From an uncultured Neomegalonema sp. (GTDB lineage: Bacteria > Pseudomonadota > Alphaproteobacteria > Rhodobacterales > Rhodobacteraceae): a stretch of 48,404 bases of DNA. Every line of letters begins with the position of its first letter. Position 1 is the first letter of the stretch. The stretch is from positions 1 to 48,404 of the forward strand of contig CAKZUT010000162.1 in NCBI GenBank assembly GCA_937922185.1, in the 5' to 3' direction. The notes under the pieces were generated by a model. The model was not told the origin of the DNA. It saw only the letters and a program-made list of their open reading frames with translations, and ran no database searches. A program made the position numbers and the translations under genes. Positions 33,093-42,611 of the stretch are shown here, piece after piece.

Positions 33093-36000
33093 ATGACCCA
33101 GTTTATCCATCTGACCCTTCATTCCGCCTATTCTGTCCTCGAAGGAGCGAACGGAATCAAAGGATTGCCGGGGATGTGCGCCGATGCCGGGATGCCCGCA
33201 CTGGCGATCACGGATACGGACAATATGTTCGGGGCGCTGGAATTTTCCGAAGTCATGGCGAAAGCGGGTGTGCAGCCGATCATCGGGTGCCAGTTGTCGC
33301 TGGCCTATGGAATCGCCGCATCCGTCCATGACACACCGCCCCCCCCTGCCCGTCTGACCCTGCTCGCGCAGGATGAGGCGGGATACATGAATCTGATGGC
33401 GCTCGTATCCGCCGCTTATCTCGATACCGATGCGGGCGAGGCGGTGCATGTGACGCGCGATGCGCTGGCGGCACGGAACGAGGGGCTGATTTGCCTGACG
33501 GGCGGCCCGAACGGCCCCGCCGGAATGCTGGTGCGCGCACATCGCGCTCCCGAGGCACGGGCGCATCTGGACGGGTTGCATGAGACGTTTCCCGACCGTC
33601 TTTATGTCGAAGTGCAAAGGCACGGATCGGGCGAGACGCCTCTGCTGCCGACGGAACGTGAGACGGAGCCTGTGTTTCTCGACTGGGCCTATGGTGCGGG
33701 CGTCCCCATTGTCGCGACGAACGATGTCTATTTTCCGAAACGCGAGATGCATGAGGCCCATGACGCGCTGATCTGCATCGCGGAGGGGCGGTATATCAGC
33801 GAGGCCGACCGCCGACGCCTGACACCCGAACACCATTTCAAATCCGCCGACGAAATGGTCGCGCTGTTCGCCGATCTACCGGAGGCCGTTGAGGCCACGG
33901 TGGAAATCGCACAGCGTTGTGCCTATCGCCCGCGCCTGCGTGATCCGATCCTGCCGCGCTTTGCCGATGACGAGATAGAGGAACTGCGGCGGCAATCCAA
34001 AGCAGGTCTCGATGCGCGGCTGGAGGCCGAACCGCCCGCCGCCGAGCGCAAGGTCTATGATGAGCGGCTGGAATATGAACTGGGGGTAATCGAGGGGATG
34101 GGTTTCCCCGGCTATTTCCTGATCGTCGCAGATTTCATCAAATGGGCAAAGGAACAGGATATCCCGGTGGGGCCGGGGCGTGGTTCGGGTGCAGGCTCGG
34201 TAGTGGCATGGGCGCTGACGATCACGGATCTGGACCCGTTGCGCTATGGCCTGCTGTTCGAGCGTTTCCTGAACCCCGAGCGCGTGTCGATGCCTGATTT
34301 CGACATCGATTTCTGTCAGGACCGGCGCGAGGAGGTGATTACCTACGTCCAGCACAAATACGGCAGGGACCGGGTGGCGCAGATCATCACCTTCGGCACG
34401 CTGCAATCCAAGGCGACCGTGCGCGATGTAGGGCGGGTACTGCAACTGCCCTACGGACAGGTGGACAGGCTGGCCAAGATGATCCCGATGGAGGGGGTCA
34501 AACCCGTCTCTATCGTCAAGTCCATCGAGCAGGAACCGCGTATCAAGGAAGAGATGGAGCGCGAGGAAGCGGTGGGCACCCTGATGCGGATCGGGACGCA
34601 GATCGAGGGCCTGCTTCGCAACGCATCGACCCATGCCGCCGGGGTGGTGATCGGGGACCGTCCTCTGGATCAGCTCGTGCCACTCTATCGCGATCCGCGC
34701 TCTGACATGCCGGTCACGCAGTTCAATATGAAATGGGTCGAGAATGCCGGGCTGGTGAAGTTCGATTTTCTCGGCCTCAAAACCCTGACCGTGATTCAGG
34801 GGGCGCTCGATATCCTCAAATCGCGTGGAACGGATATCGATCTGCCGCGCATTCCTCTGGATGATGAGAAAACCTACGAGCTTTACAGCCGCGCCGATAC
34901 CGTGGGCGTGTTTCAGGTTGAAAGTTCGGGAATGCGCGATGCGCTGCGGCAGCTCAAACCGACCTGCATTGAGGATATCATCGCCCTCGTGGCCCTCTAT
35001 CGTCCGGGGCCGATGGAGAACATCCCGAAATACTGCAACGTGAAGAACGGGCGCGAGAAGCGCGATACCCTGCACCCTCTTATCGACAGCATTCTCGACG
35101 AGACTCAGGGCATCATCGTCTATCAGGAACAGGTGATGGAGATTGCCCGGAAAATGGCCGGGTACAGCCTCGGTGGCGCCGATCTGCTGCGCCGTGCGAT
35201 GGGCAAGAAGATTCAGGAAGCCATGGATGCGGAGCGTCCGAAATTCCTTGAGGGGGCGAAGGAAAACGGTGTCGATAAGGAGAAGGCCACCGAGGTCTGG
35301 AACCTGCTCGATAAATTCGCCAATTACGGATTCAACAAGTCCCACGCCGCCGCCTATGGTCTTGTCAGCTATCAGACCGGCTGGCTGAAGGCGAATTATC
35401 CGGTTGAGTTCATGGCGTCGGTCATGAATCTCGATATCCAGATCACCGACAAACTGGCCGTCTACAAGCAGGAAGTCGAGCGCGCCGGGATCGCGCTGCT
35501 GCCCCCTGACATCAATCGCTCCGGCGCGCGCTTCACCGTGGAGGAAACGCCCGAAGGCCTCGCGATCCGCTATGGCCTCGGCGCGCTCAAGAATGTCGGT
35601 ATCGAGGCCATGGCGTCCATCGTGCGCGAGCGGCAAAAAAACGGGGAATTCCGCGATATTTTCGACGTGATGAGCCGGGTTGACCCCCGACAGGTGAACA
35701 AGCGGGCGCTCGAAAACCTCATCAGGGCGGGGGCCTTCGATGCGATGGAGGACAATCGGCAAAGACTGTGCCTGTCGGTCGATACGCTGCTTTCCTATGC
35801 TCAGGCGCAGGCGGCGGATCGGGACAGCACACAGGTATCATTATTCGGCGGTGATCCCGATGCCGTGCCGCCGCCACGCCTGTCAGTCTCCGCCGACTGG
35901 CCGACCATCGACCGGCTGACACAGGAACACGCTGCGGTGGGGTTCTATCTGTCCGGGCATCCGCTGGACGATCATATGGCCGCACTTGAGCGAAAGAAGT

Positions 36001-36539
36001 TCTTCACGCTATCGCGGCTGGAGCGGATGGTGGGAGCAAAGCCGCTGACCGTCAGGATGGCCGGGACGGTGCTGGGCAAGCAGGAGCGCAAATCCGCGCG
36101 GGGAAATCGGTTCGCATTCATCCAGTTGTCGGACCCCACGGGCCTGTATGAAGTATCGGCTTTCTCGGAAATCCTGACTGCGACGCGCGATCATCTTGAA
36201 GTCGGAGCGGCACTGGCCCTGACGGTGGAGGCAAGCAAGGAAGGCGAACAGACGCGCCTGCGCCTGCTGGGTGTGCAGCCGGTGGCCGATGCCGTTGCCG
36301 ATGCCTCGGCAATGGCGCTGAAGGTGCATATCTCGGAACCGGGGGCCTTCGAGGCCATGAAGACGCGGCTGGCGCGCAGCGACCGACGCCGTGGATCGGG
36401 GCCGATCAAAGTCGTGATGCTGCTGCCCGATGAGGAATGCGAGGTCGAGTTCACCCTGCCGGGGGAATACGATCTGTCATCGAAGGTCCAGGCGGCCCTG
36501 AAGGACGCGGCGGGGATTTCGATGGTCGAGCAGGTCTGA
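33093..36539 (+). CDS. dnaE: DNA polymerase III subunit alpha
   Basis: This 1148-residue replicative polymerase subunit begins with a PHP domain (FIHLTLHSAYSVLEGANGI). The C-family palm follows, with catalytic Asp residues in PDFDIDFCQDRR, then the GPGRGSGAGSVVAWALTITDLDPL segment. The fingers contain VALYRPGPMENIP and ADLLRRAMGKK; HAAAYGLVSYQTGWLKANYP is also standard. A helix-hairpin-helix and OB-fold region follow (VRMAGTVLGKQERKSARGNRFAFIQLSDPTGLYEV). Length and order fit DnaE, not DnaE2/ImuC or PolC. GGAG lies nine bases before the ATG. A 100-base gap separates it from the ABC operon downstream. Confidence 0.97.
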   Translation: MTQFIHLTLHSAYSVLEGANGIKGLPGMCADAGMPALAITDTDNMFGALEFSEVMAKAGVQPIIGCQLSLAYGIAASVHDTPPPPARLTLLAQDEAGYMNLMALVSAAYLDTDAGEAVHVTRDALAARNEGLICLTGGPNGPAGMLVRAHRAPEARAHLDGLHETFPDRLYVEVQRHGSGETPLLPTERETEPVFLDWAYGAGVPIVATNDVYFPKREMHEAHDALICIAEGRYISEADRRRLTPEHHFKSADEMVALFADLPEAVEATVEIAQRCAYRPRLRDPILPRFADDEIEELRRQSKAGLDARLEAEPPAAERKVYDERLEYELGVIEGMGFPGYFLIVADFIKWAKEQDIPVGPGRGSGAGSVVAWALTITDLDPLRYGLLFERFLNPERVSMPDFDIDFCQDRREEVITYVQHKYGRDRVAQIITFGTLQSKATVRDVGRVLQLPYGQVDRLAKMIPMEGVKPVSIVKSIEQEPRIKEEMEREEAVGTLMRIGTQIEGLLRNASTHAAGVVIGDRPLDQLVPLYRDPRSDMPVTQFNMKWVENAGLVKFDFLGLKTLTVIQGALDILKSRGTDIDLPRIPLDDEKTYELYSRADTVGVFQVESSGMRDALRQLKPTCIEDIIALVALYRPGPMENIPKYCNVKNGREKRDTLHPLIDSILDETQGIIVYQEQVMEIARKMAGYSLGGADLLRRAMGKKIQEAMDAERPKFLEGAKENGVDKEKATEVWNLLDKFANYGFNKSHAAAYGLVSYQTGWLKANYPVEFMASVMNLDIQITDKLAVYKQEVERAGIALLPPDINRSGARFTVEETPEGLAIRYGLGALKNVGIEAMASIVRERQKNGEFRDIFDVMSRVDPRQVNKRALENLIRAGAFDAMEDNRQRLCLSVDTLLSYAQAQAADRDSTQVSLFGGDPDAVPPPRLSVSADWPTIDRLTQEHAAVGFYLSGHPLDDHMAALERKKFFTLSRLERMVGAKPLTVRMAGTVLGKQERKSARGNRFAFIQLSDPTGLYEVSAFSEILTATRDHLEVGAALALTVEASKEGEQTRLRLLGVQPVADAVADASAMALKVHISEPGAFEAMKTRLARSDRRRGSGPIKVVMLLPDEECEVEFTLPGEYDLSSKVQAALKDAAGISMVEQV

Positions 36540-36579
36540 TGCGGAAGGCCCCGGCAGGCGATCCTTTCACGAAAAACCG

Positions 36580-36611
36580 CTGGCGCAGCGTATACGAACA
36601 CACTGGCGCAG
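36580..36611. repeat. Direct repeat CTGGCGCAG, 23 bases apart
   Basis: CTGGCGCAG occurs at 36580-36588 and 36603-36611, in the 100-base gap between dnaE and the ABC importer operon. It may be a pair of regulator half-sites for the operon; no regulator gene is adjacent. Confidence 0.35.
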
Positions 36612-36639
36612 ACGGACAATCGCCGCTAGCGTCGCGTTC

Positions 36640-38430
36640 ATGAGCGAACCGATCCTGCATGTGTCTGACCTCGGCGTGGCCTTCGGCAAAGGGCGTGATC
36701 TGCATGAGGTGGTGCGGGGGGTGTCTTTCGCGATTCCCGCCGGGAAGACCCTCGCGCTGGTGGGAGAATCCGGGTCGGGCAAGAGCGTCACCTGTCGCAC
36801 GATCATGGGGCTGTTATCCGGGAATGCGACCGTCACACGCGGACGGATAGACTATCGCTGCCACCTCGGCGACGGGAAGACAGAAGACCTGCTGAGCGTC
36901 TCGAAGCGGCGGATGCGCCAGATACGGGGCGACGGGATCGCCATGATCTTTCAGGAGCCGATGTCGTCCCTGTCGCCTTTCCATACCATCGGGGCGCAGG
37001 TGTCGGAGATGCTGGCGCTACACAGCGAAAATGACGGACGCTCGCACCGGGATCGCTGTATCGAAGCCTTTGAAGGGGTCGGTTTCGCCGATCCCGCGCG
37101 CACTTTTGACGCCTATCCGTTCGAGTTATCGGGCGGAATGCGCCAGCGGGCTATGATCGCCATGGCGACGATCTGTGTTCCCAACCTGTTGATTGCGGAT
37201 GAGCCGACAACGGCTCTGGATGTGACGACTCAGGCGTTGATTCTCGATCTGCTCCAGAAGCGGCAGGAGGAAACGGGCATGTCCGTCCTGCTGGTCACGC
37301 ATGATCTGGGGGTGGTCGCGAATGTCGCCGATTACGTGACGGTCATGCGACAGGGTGAGGTGATGGAGTCCGGCCCTGCCCGCGACCTGCTGATGACGCC
37401 CCGGCATCCGTATCTGAAACGCCTGATCGCCGCCGCCCCGGCCATCGATACCGACCGCGCCCATGGCCCCGCGCCGACCACGGACCTGATCGTGAAGGCC
37501 GAGAATGTCTCGAAGACTTATGTGTCGCGCGGACGCGGCCTGTTCGGCCTCGGCGCGGAGAATATCCATGCCCTGCGCGATGTGGATATCTCGATCCCAC
37601 GCGGGGGGACGGTGGCACTGGTGGGCGAATCCGGGTCGGGAAAATCCACGCTGGCCCGCGTCATCATGCGCGATGCAACCCCCGATCCGGGATCGCGCAT
37701 CACCTATGACATGGGAGACGGTCCCTTCGCGGCGAACGACCTGAAAGGCGAGGCGCTGATGCGCTTTCGCGAACAGGTACAGATCGTGTTTCAGGATCCG
37801 TATTCATCGCTCAGTCCGCGCATGACCATTCAGGACATTCTCGCGGAGCCGCTGAGGGTTCATAACTTCTGCGACCGCAGCGAGATGCGCGACCGCAGCG
37901 TCGCGATGATGAAACGGGTCGGCCTGTCGCCGGATCATCTCAGCCGGTATCCCCATGCCTTCTCGGGCGGCCAGCGCCAGCGCATCGCCATTGCCCGCGC
38001 CCTCGCGCTGGAGCCGAAGTTGCTGATCTGTGACGAACCGACCTCGGCGCTTGACGTTTCGGTGCAGGCGCAGGTGCTCGATCTGCTCGATGATCTGCGC
38101 GAGGAATTCGGCCTCAGCTACCTGTTTATCTCGCATGATCTGGCCGTTGTCTCGCATCTGGCCGACGAGATCGCCGTGATGTGCCGGGGGGCCGTGGTGG
38201 AGCAGGCCCCGGCGAAGATCCTGTTTGAAGCGCCCGTCCATCCCTATACAAAAGCCCTGATGGCCGCCGCACCCGACCCACACCCGGATCACCGGCTTGA
38301 TCTGAACGCAATTTCACTGGGGGCCGGAGCGAAACCGGAAGCCTGGCCCGAACCGTACCGCTATGATCGGCGCGATCCGTTACCTCTGCTCGCGGTGGAT
38401 GATCGCCATTTCGTTCGGATGGAAGCATGA
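36640..38430 (+). CDS. Double ATPase subunit of a peptide/opine-type ABC importer
   Basis: This 596-residue protein fuses the two ATPase subunits of an Opp/Dpp or Yej-type importer. The first half has Walker [10 protein letters not shown], signature [12 protein letters not shown] and Walker [13 protein letters not shown]. The second half has Walker [11 protein letters not shown], signature [12 protein letters not shown] and Walker [13 protein letters not shown]. An oligopeptide-transporter C-terminal region follows each half ([24 protein letters not shown]). It overlaps the binding-protein gene by ATGA. It is the first gene of a five-gene plus-strand operon, with a weak ribosome site and a direct repeat in the leader. 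Confidence 0.94.
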   Translation: MSEPILHVSDLGVAFGKGRDLHEVVRGVSFAIPAGKTLALVGESGSGKSVTCRTIMGLLSGNATVTRGRIDYRCHLGDGKTEDLLSVSKRRMRQIRGDGIAMIFQEPMSSLSPFHTIGAQVSEMLALHSENDGRSHRDRCIEAFEGVGFADPARTFDAYPFELSGGMRQRAMIAMATICVPNLLIADEPTTALDVTTQALILDLLQKRQEETGMSVLLVTHDLGVVANVADYVTVMRQGEVMESGPARDLLMTPRHPYLKRLIAAAPAIDTDRAHGPAPTTDLIVKAENVSKTYVSRGRGLFGLGAENIHALRDVDISIPRGGTVALVGESGSGKSTLARVIMRDATPDPGSRITYDMGDGPFAANDLKGEALMRFREQVQIVFQDPYSSLSPRMTIQDILAEPLRVHNFCDRSEMRDRSVAMMKRVGLSPDHLSRYPHAFSGGQRQRIAIARALALEPKLLICDEPTSALDVSVQAQVLDLLDDLREEFGLSYLFISHDLAVVSHLADEIAVMCRGAVVEQAPAKILFEAPVHPYTKALMAAAPDPHPDHRLDLNAISLGAGAKPEAWPEPYRYDRRDPLPLLAVDDRHFVRMEA

Positions 38431-40364
38431 GGTTTTCGATGCTGCGCCCGCTTACCCTCGCCTGCATGATGCTCGCCGGTCCCGCAGGGGCCTTCACGCC
38501 TGTCGAGGCACCCTCGCTGTTGCCGCAGGTCCGTGCGGGCGACCTGCCCCCCATCGAGAGCCGCGCGTCGAGCGAACCCCTGATCGTCGAGATGGAGGCG
38601 AAAAACCGGGAACCGGGGCGTCATGGCGGAACGTTGCGGACGCTGATCGCGAAATCGAAGAACATCCGCTTCATGGTCGTCTGGGGCTACGCGCGTCTGG
38701 TGGGATATGGCGAGGACTACGAATTGCGTCCCGATATCCTGAAGGATGTGGACGTCGTGGACGACCGTATCTTCACCTTCACGCTGCGTGCGGGACATCG
38801 CTGGTCTGACGGACATCCCTTCACTACGGAAGATTTCCGATATTGGTGGGAGGACGTGGCCAACAACCCCGATCTCAGCCCGACCGGCCCGCCCAGCTTT
38901 ATGATGGTCGATGAAAAGCCGCCTCTGGTAACGATACTGGATGAAACGAATGTTCGTTTTGAATGGAGCGGAAAGAACCCGGAATTTCTGGCGCTGCTCG
39001 CCGCCGCGCGCCCACCCTTCATCTACCGCCCCGCCCATTACCTGAAGCAGTTCCACGAGCGATATACCGATATCGAGACGCTGGAACCGCTGATCCAGAA
39101 AAAGAAGATGCGGAACTGGGCGCAATTGCACAACCGTTTCGACAATCTCTACAAGAACGACAATCCCGACCTGCCGACCCTTCAACCCTGGGTGAATACG
39201 ACCGGGAAGAAGGGGGAGCATTTCGTGATGGTCCGCAACCCCTATTATCACCGCTTCGACAGCTATGGCCTGCAACTTCCCTATATCGACACGGTTGATA
39301 TGAGGGTGGCGGCATCAAGCCTCTTCCCGGCAAAAGCCATGGTCGGAGAGGTCGATCTGCTGGCCAAGGGATTGGGCTTCTCGGGCGTTCCGCTGCTCAA
39401 GCGTGGCGAGGCGCAGCAGGGTTATCACACCCGGCTGTGGCCGACCGGCGCGTCCTCTCATATCGCGCTCTATCCGAACCTGAACTACCATGACCCGGTC
39501 TGGCGCGAGGTGTTGCAGAACCGCGATTTCCGGCGCGCGCTGTCGCTTGGCATCGACCGGCGGATCATCAACCGCACCCTCTATTTCGGGCTGGCCAAGG
39601 AGGTCGGTAATTCGGCGCTGGAGGGAAGCCCGCTATATGATCCCGCCAATTCCAGCGCCTATGCCCGGTACGATCCCGATGCCGCGAATGCCCTGCTCGA
39701 CGGGATGGGCCTGACCGAGCGACGGGGTGACGGGACGCGCCTGCTGTCCGATGGTCGTCCTCTGGAAATCGTCGTCGAGACGGCGGGAGAACGGGCCGAG
39801 GAAGTGGATGCGCTGGAACTGATTACCGAAACATGGCGGGAGATCGGGGTGCGACTGCTCGCACGGCCCTCCGACCGCAATATCCTGCGAAACCGATCCT
39901 ATGCCGGACAGACGATGATGACGGTATGGTCTGGATGGGATCTGGGGGTGCCGACCGTCGATTCCGCCCCGGAGGAGCTGGCCCCGACCCGGCAATCGAC
40001 ACTGATCTGGCCGAAATGGGGTCAGCATTTCCAGACGATGGGGTCAATGGGTGCCAAACCGGATATGCCCGCCGTCCGGGAATTGCTTGAACTCTACAAG
40101 GGATGGCGCACGGGACGGCTATACGATGGCACCGCTGTCAGCAAAGAAGACGCCTGGAAGCGGATGCTGCATATCCATGCTCAGGAACAGCTCATTATCG
40201 GTGTCGTGGCACAGGCGCCACAGCCGGTCGTCGTTTCCGGGGCTTTGCGGAATGTGCCGGAGATGGGTCTGTACGCCTGGGAACCGGGGGCGCAGTTCGG
40301 AGTGCATCGTATGGATGAATTCTGGTTCTCGGAAACGCCGGCGAAAACGGTGGCGCTGAAATGA
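38427..40364 (+). CDS. Family 5 extracellular solute-binding protein
   Basis: This 645-residue periplasmic substrate-binding protein of the oligopeptide/nickel/opine type has an N-terminal signal peptide with probable cleavage after AGA (PLTLACMMLAGPAGA, then FTP). The SBP_bac_5 signature lies around YELRPDILKDVDVVDDRIFTFTLRAGHRWSDGHPFTTEDFRYWWEDV. It is larger than DppA (about 535), closer to YejA. It would bind the ligand outside the inner membrane and deliver it to the two permeases. The start overlaps the ATPase gene (ATGA), indicating coupling. Ligand is unknown; the downstream FAD oxidoreductase suggests an amino-acid derivative. Confidence 0.92.
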   Translation: MRFSMLRPLTLACMMLAGPAGAFTPVEAPSLLPQVRAGDLPPIESRASSEPLIVEMEAKNREPGRHGGTLRTLIAKSKNIRFMVVWGYARLVGYGEDYELRPDILKDVDVVDDRIFTFTLRAGHRWSDGHPFTTEDFRYWWEDVANNPDLSPTGPPSFMMVDEKPPLVTILDETNVRFEWSGKNPEFLALLAAARPPFIYRPAHYLKQFHERYTDIETLEPLIQKKKMRNWAQLHNRFDNLYKNDNPDLPTLQPWVNTTGKKGEHFVMVRNPYYHRFDSYGLQLPYIDTVDMRVAASSLFPAKAMVGEVDLLAKGLGFSGVPLLKRGEAQQGYHTRLWPTGASSHIALYPNLNYHDPVWREVLQNRDFRRALSLGIDRRIINRTLYFGLAKEVGNSALEGSPLYDPANSSAYARYDPDAANALLDGMGLTERRGDGTRLLSDGRPLEIVVETAGERAEEVDALELITETWREIGVRLLARPSDRNILRNRSYAGQTMMTVWSGWDLGVPTVDSAPEELAPTRQSTLIWPKWGQHFQTMGSMGAKPDMPAVRELLELYKGWRTGRLYDGTAVSKEDAWKRMLHIHAQEQLIIGVVAQAPQPVVVSGALRNVPEMGLYAWEPGAQFGVHRMDEFWFSETPAKTVALK

Positions 40365-40395
40365 CCGGTGTTGTGACGATGATGATCCTGGCCTC

Positions 40396-41418
40396 ATGAT
40401 CCGCTATCTGACCAATCGTGTGCTGACCATGCTCATCACCCTCGCGGTGGTGTCGGCACTGGTGTTTTTCATCATCAATCTGCCGCCGGGAGATTTCCTG
40501 TCGAACCAGATTGCCGAGCTTCAGGCGCAGGGAGAGGCCGCGAGTGTGGCCAAAGCCGAGTTCCTGCGCGCTCAGTATTCGCTCGATGCGCCGCTATGGA
40601 AGCAATACCTGATCTGGCTGGGCGCGATGCCGGGGCCGGACGGGTATTCGGGCCTGCTGCAAGGCGACTGGGGATGGTCGTTCGAGTTCGATCAGCCCGT
40701 CTCGGAGGTGCTCGGCGAGACGCTGTGGCTGACGGTCCTGGTCAATTTCGCCGCTATGCTGTTCATCTACGCCGTCTCGCTGCCACTGGGGACGCTGGCC
40801 GCCGTGCGCGCCGGAGGGATCACCGATTATGTGGTGGCCTTTGTCGGATATATCGGGCTGGCGACACCGAATTTCCTGCTCGCACTGATCCTGCTCTATT
40901 ACGGCCAGCGATATCTGGGGCTGCCAATCGGGGGCCTGATGGACCCGGCCTTCGAGGGCGAACCGTTCTCCTGGGCCAAATTCAAGTCGATCCTCGCACA
41001 TCTGATCGTGCCGACCATCGTGATCGGGACGGCGGGCACGGCGGCAATGATCCGGCGTTTGCGGGCAAATCTGCTGGATGAACTCGGGAAACCCTATGTG
41101 ACGACGGCGAAGGCAAAAGGGGTCGGGCCGGTGAAACGGGTGACGAAATATCCGCTGCGCGCGGCGCTGAACCCGTTCGTGGCCGATATCGGCAATCTGT
41201 TGCCTTCGCTGGTCAGCGGGTCGGTGCTGGTGTCGGTGGTGCTGAGCCTGCCCACGCTCGGCCCCGCCCTGCTGGCCGCCTTGCAGTCGCAGGATCATTA
41301 CCTTGCGGGTTTCATCCTCCTGTTCGTCTCGGCGCTGACCCTCGCCGGGATGCTGATATCTGATATTCTGCTCGCGATCCTCGATCCCCGCATTCGTTTC
41401 GGAGGACGGGGACGATGA
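40396..41418 (+). CDS. OppB/YejB-type ABC transporter permease
   Basis: This 340-residue inner-membrane permease has the typical opening IRYLTNRVLTMLITLAVVSALVFFIINLPPGDF and about six helices. The coupling loop is at YVTTAKAKGVGPVKRVTKYPLRAALNPFVADIG. It pairs with the second permease, whose ATG overlaps its stop by four bases. A 31-base gap follows the binding-protein gene. No frameshift is seen. Confidence 0.93.
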   Translation: MIRYLTNRVLTMLITLAVVSALVFFIINLPPGDFLSNQIAELQAQGEAASVAKAEFLRAQYSLDAPLWKQYLIWLGAMPGPDGYSGLLQGDWGWSFEFDQPVSEVLGETLWLTVLVNFAAMLFIYAVSLPLGTLAAVRAGGITDYVVAFVGYIGLATPNFLLALILLYYGQRYLGLPIGGLMDPAFEGEPFSWAKFKSILAHLIVPTIVIGTAGTAAMIRRLRANLLDELGKPYVTTAKAKGVGPVKRVTKYPLRAALNPFVADIGNLLPSLVSGSVLVSVVLSLPTLGPALLAALQSQDHYLAGFILLFVSALTLAGMLISDILLAILDPRIRFGGRGR

Positions 41419-42602
41419 AGCGCACCGATCCGACGAAAGGGGGCCGTGTGCCCTCCCCCATCGACCCGAATGAGCATTACGTGAATGCTACGCCCGACGA
41501 CGAGGGGGTCGATACCGGCGGCGCGCGGCCTGATCTGGATATGCCGACGGGCAAGCTGATCCGGCGGCGGTTCCTGCGGCACAGGCTGGCGGTCATATCG
41601 GGCCTGTTCCTCGCGTTTTTGTACCTGTGCATCCCGTTCGTGGAGATGATCGCCCCTTATGGCGCGAACCAGAGGGATGCCGAACATCTGTATGCGCCGC
41701 CTCAATCGGTGCATTTCTTCCATGAGGGATCACTGGTCGCCCCCTTCGTCTATGCGACGACGGCGGCACCGGACCTCGAAAACTTCCAGTGGAAATACGA
41801 GGAAGATCGCACGGTACGCCAGCCGATCCGATTCCTGTGCCTGGGCGAGCCGTATCGGTTCTGGGGTCTGGTGGAGGGACGGTTCCATCTCGTCTGTCCG
41901 CCGGAGGGCGGGACGCTGTTCCTGCTGGGGGCGGACCGGTTGGGCCGCGATGTATTCTCGCGGCTGGTCTACGGGATGCGCGTGTCGCTGACCGTGGGGC
42001 TGATCGGAATCGCGATCTCGCTGCTGATCGGGGTGACGCTCGGCGGAATGGCCGGGTATTTCGGAGGGTGGGTCGATTCCATCGTGCAGCGGATGATCGA
42101 GGTGATCCGTTCCCTGCCCGAACTGCCGATCTGGCTGGCGCTCTCGGCGGCGGTGCCCCCGCAATGGTCACCGGTATCGGTGTTCCTGATGATATCGATC
42201 ATTCTCGGACTGCTGGACTGGCCGGGTCTGGCGAGAGCAGTGCGCTCGAAGCTGCTGTCCCTGCGCGAGGAGGAATTCGTGCGCGCGGCGGAACTGATCG
42301 GAGCAAGCCCGGCCCGGATCATCCGCACCCACCTGATCCCGAATTTCATGAGCCATATCGTCGTCAGCGCCTCGCTCTCGATCCCGGCCATGATCCTGGG
42401 CGAGACGGCGCTCAGCTTCCTCGGCCTCGGCCTGCGGCCCCCTGCCGTAAGCTGGGGCGTGATGCTCAACGATGCACAGGACTTGACCGTCATCGAATTC
42501 TATCCCTGGGTTGCGAGCGCGATGGTGCCCGTGATCCTCGTGGTCCTCGCTTTCAATTTCCTTGGCGATGGACTGCGCGATGCCATGGACCCGTACAGCT
42601 AG
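41415..42602 (+). CDS. OppC/YejE-type ABC transporter permease
   Basis: This 395-residue permease is longer than OppC because a soluble loop of about 90 residues (around YAPPQSVHFFHEG to CPPEGGTLFLLGADRLGRDVFSRLVYG) lies between the first and second helices; such loops occur in this subgroup. An N-terminal cytoplasmic tail precedes RRRFLRHRLAVISGLFLAFLYL. The coupling loop is EEEFVRAAELIGASPARIIRTHLIPNF, followed by ILGETALSFLGLGL. It starts inside the previous permease stop (ATGA). It completes the importer, and the oxidoreductase follows after nine bases. Confidence 0.92.
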   Translation: MKRTDPTKGGRVPSPIDPNEHYVNATPDDEGVDTGGARPDLDMPTGKLIRRRFLRHRLAVISGLFLAFLYLCIPFVEMIAPYGANQRDAEHLYAPPQSVHFFHEGSLVAPFVYATTAAPDLENFQWKYEEDRTVRQPIRFLCLGEPYRFWGLVEGRFHLVCPPEGGTLFLLGADRLGRDVFSRLVYGMRVSLTVGLIGIAISLLIGVTLGGMAGYFGGWVDSIVQRMIEVIRSLPELPIWLALSAAVPPQWSPVSVFLMISIILGLLDWPGLARAVRSKLLSLREEEFVRAAELIGASPARIIRTHLIPNFMSHIVVSASLSIPAMILGETALSFLGLGLRPPAVSWGVMLNDAQDLTVIEFYPWVASAMVPVILVVLAFNFLGDGLRDAMDPYS

Positions 42603-42611
42603 GACCACGCG

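Noticed and set aside
33876-35762. A 628-codon minus-strand frame antisense to dnaE
   Set aside because: It lies wholly inside dnaE, has no domain or ribosome site, and its length is explained by high GC and few antisense stops.
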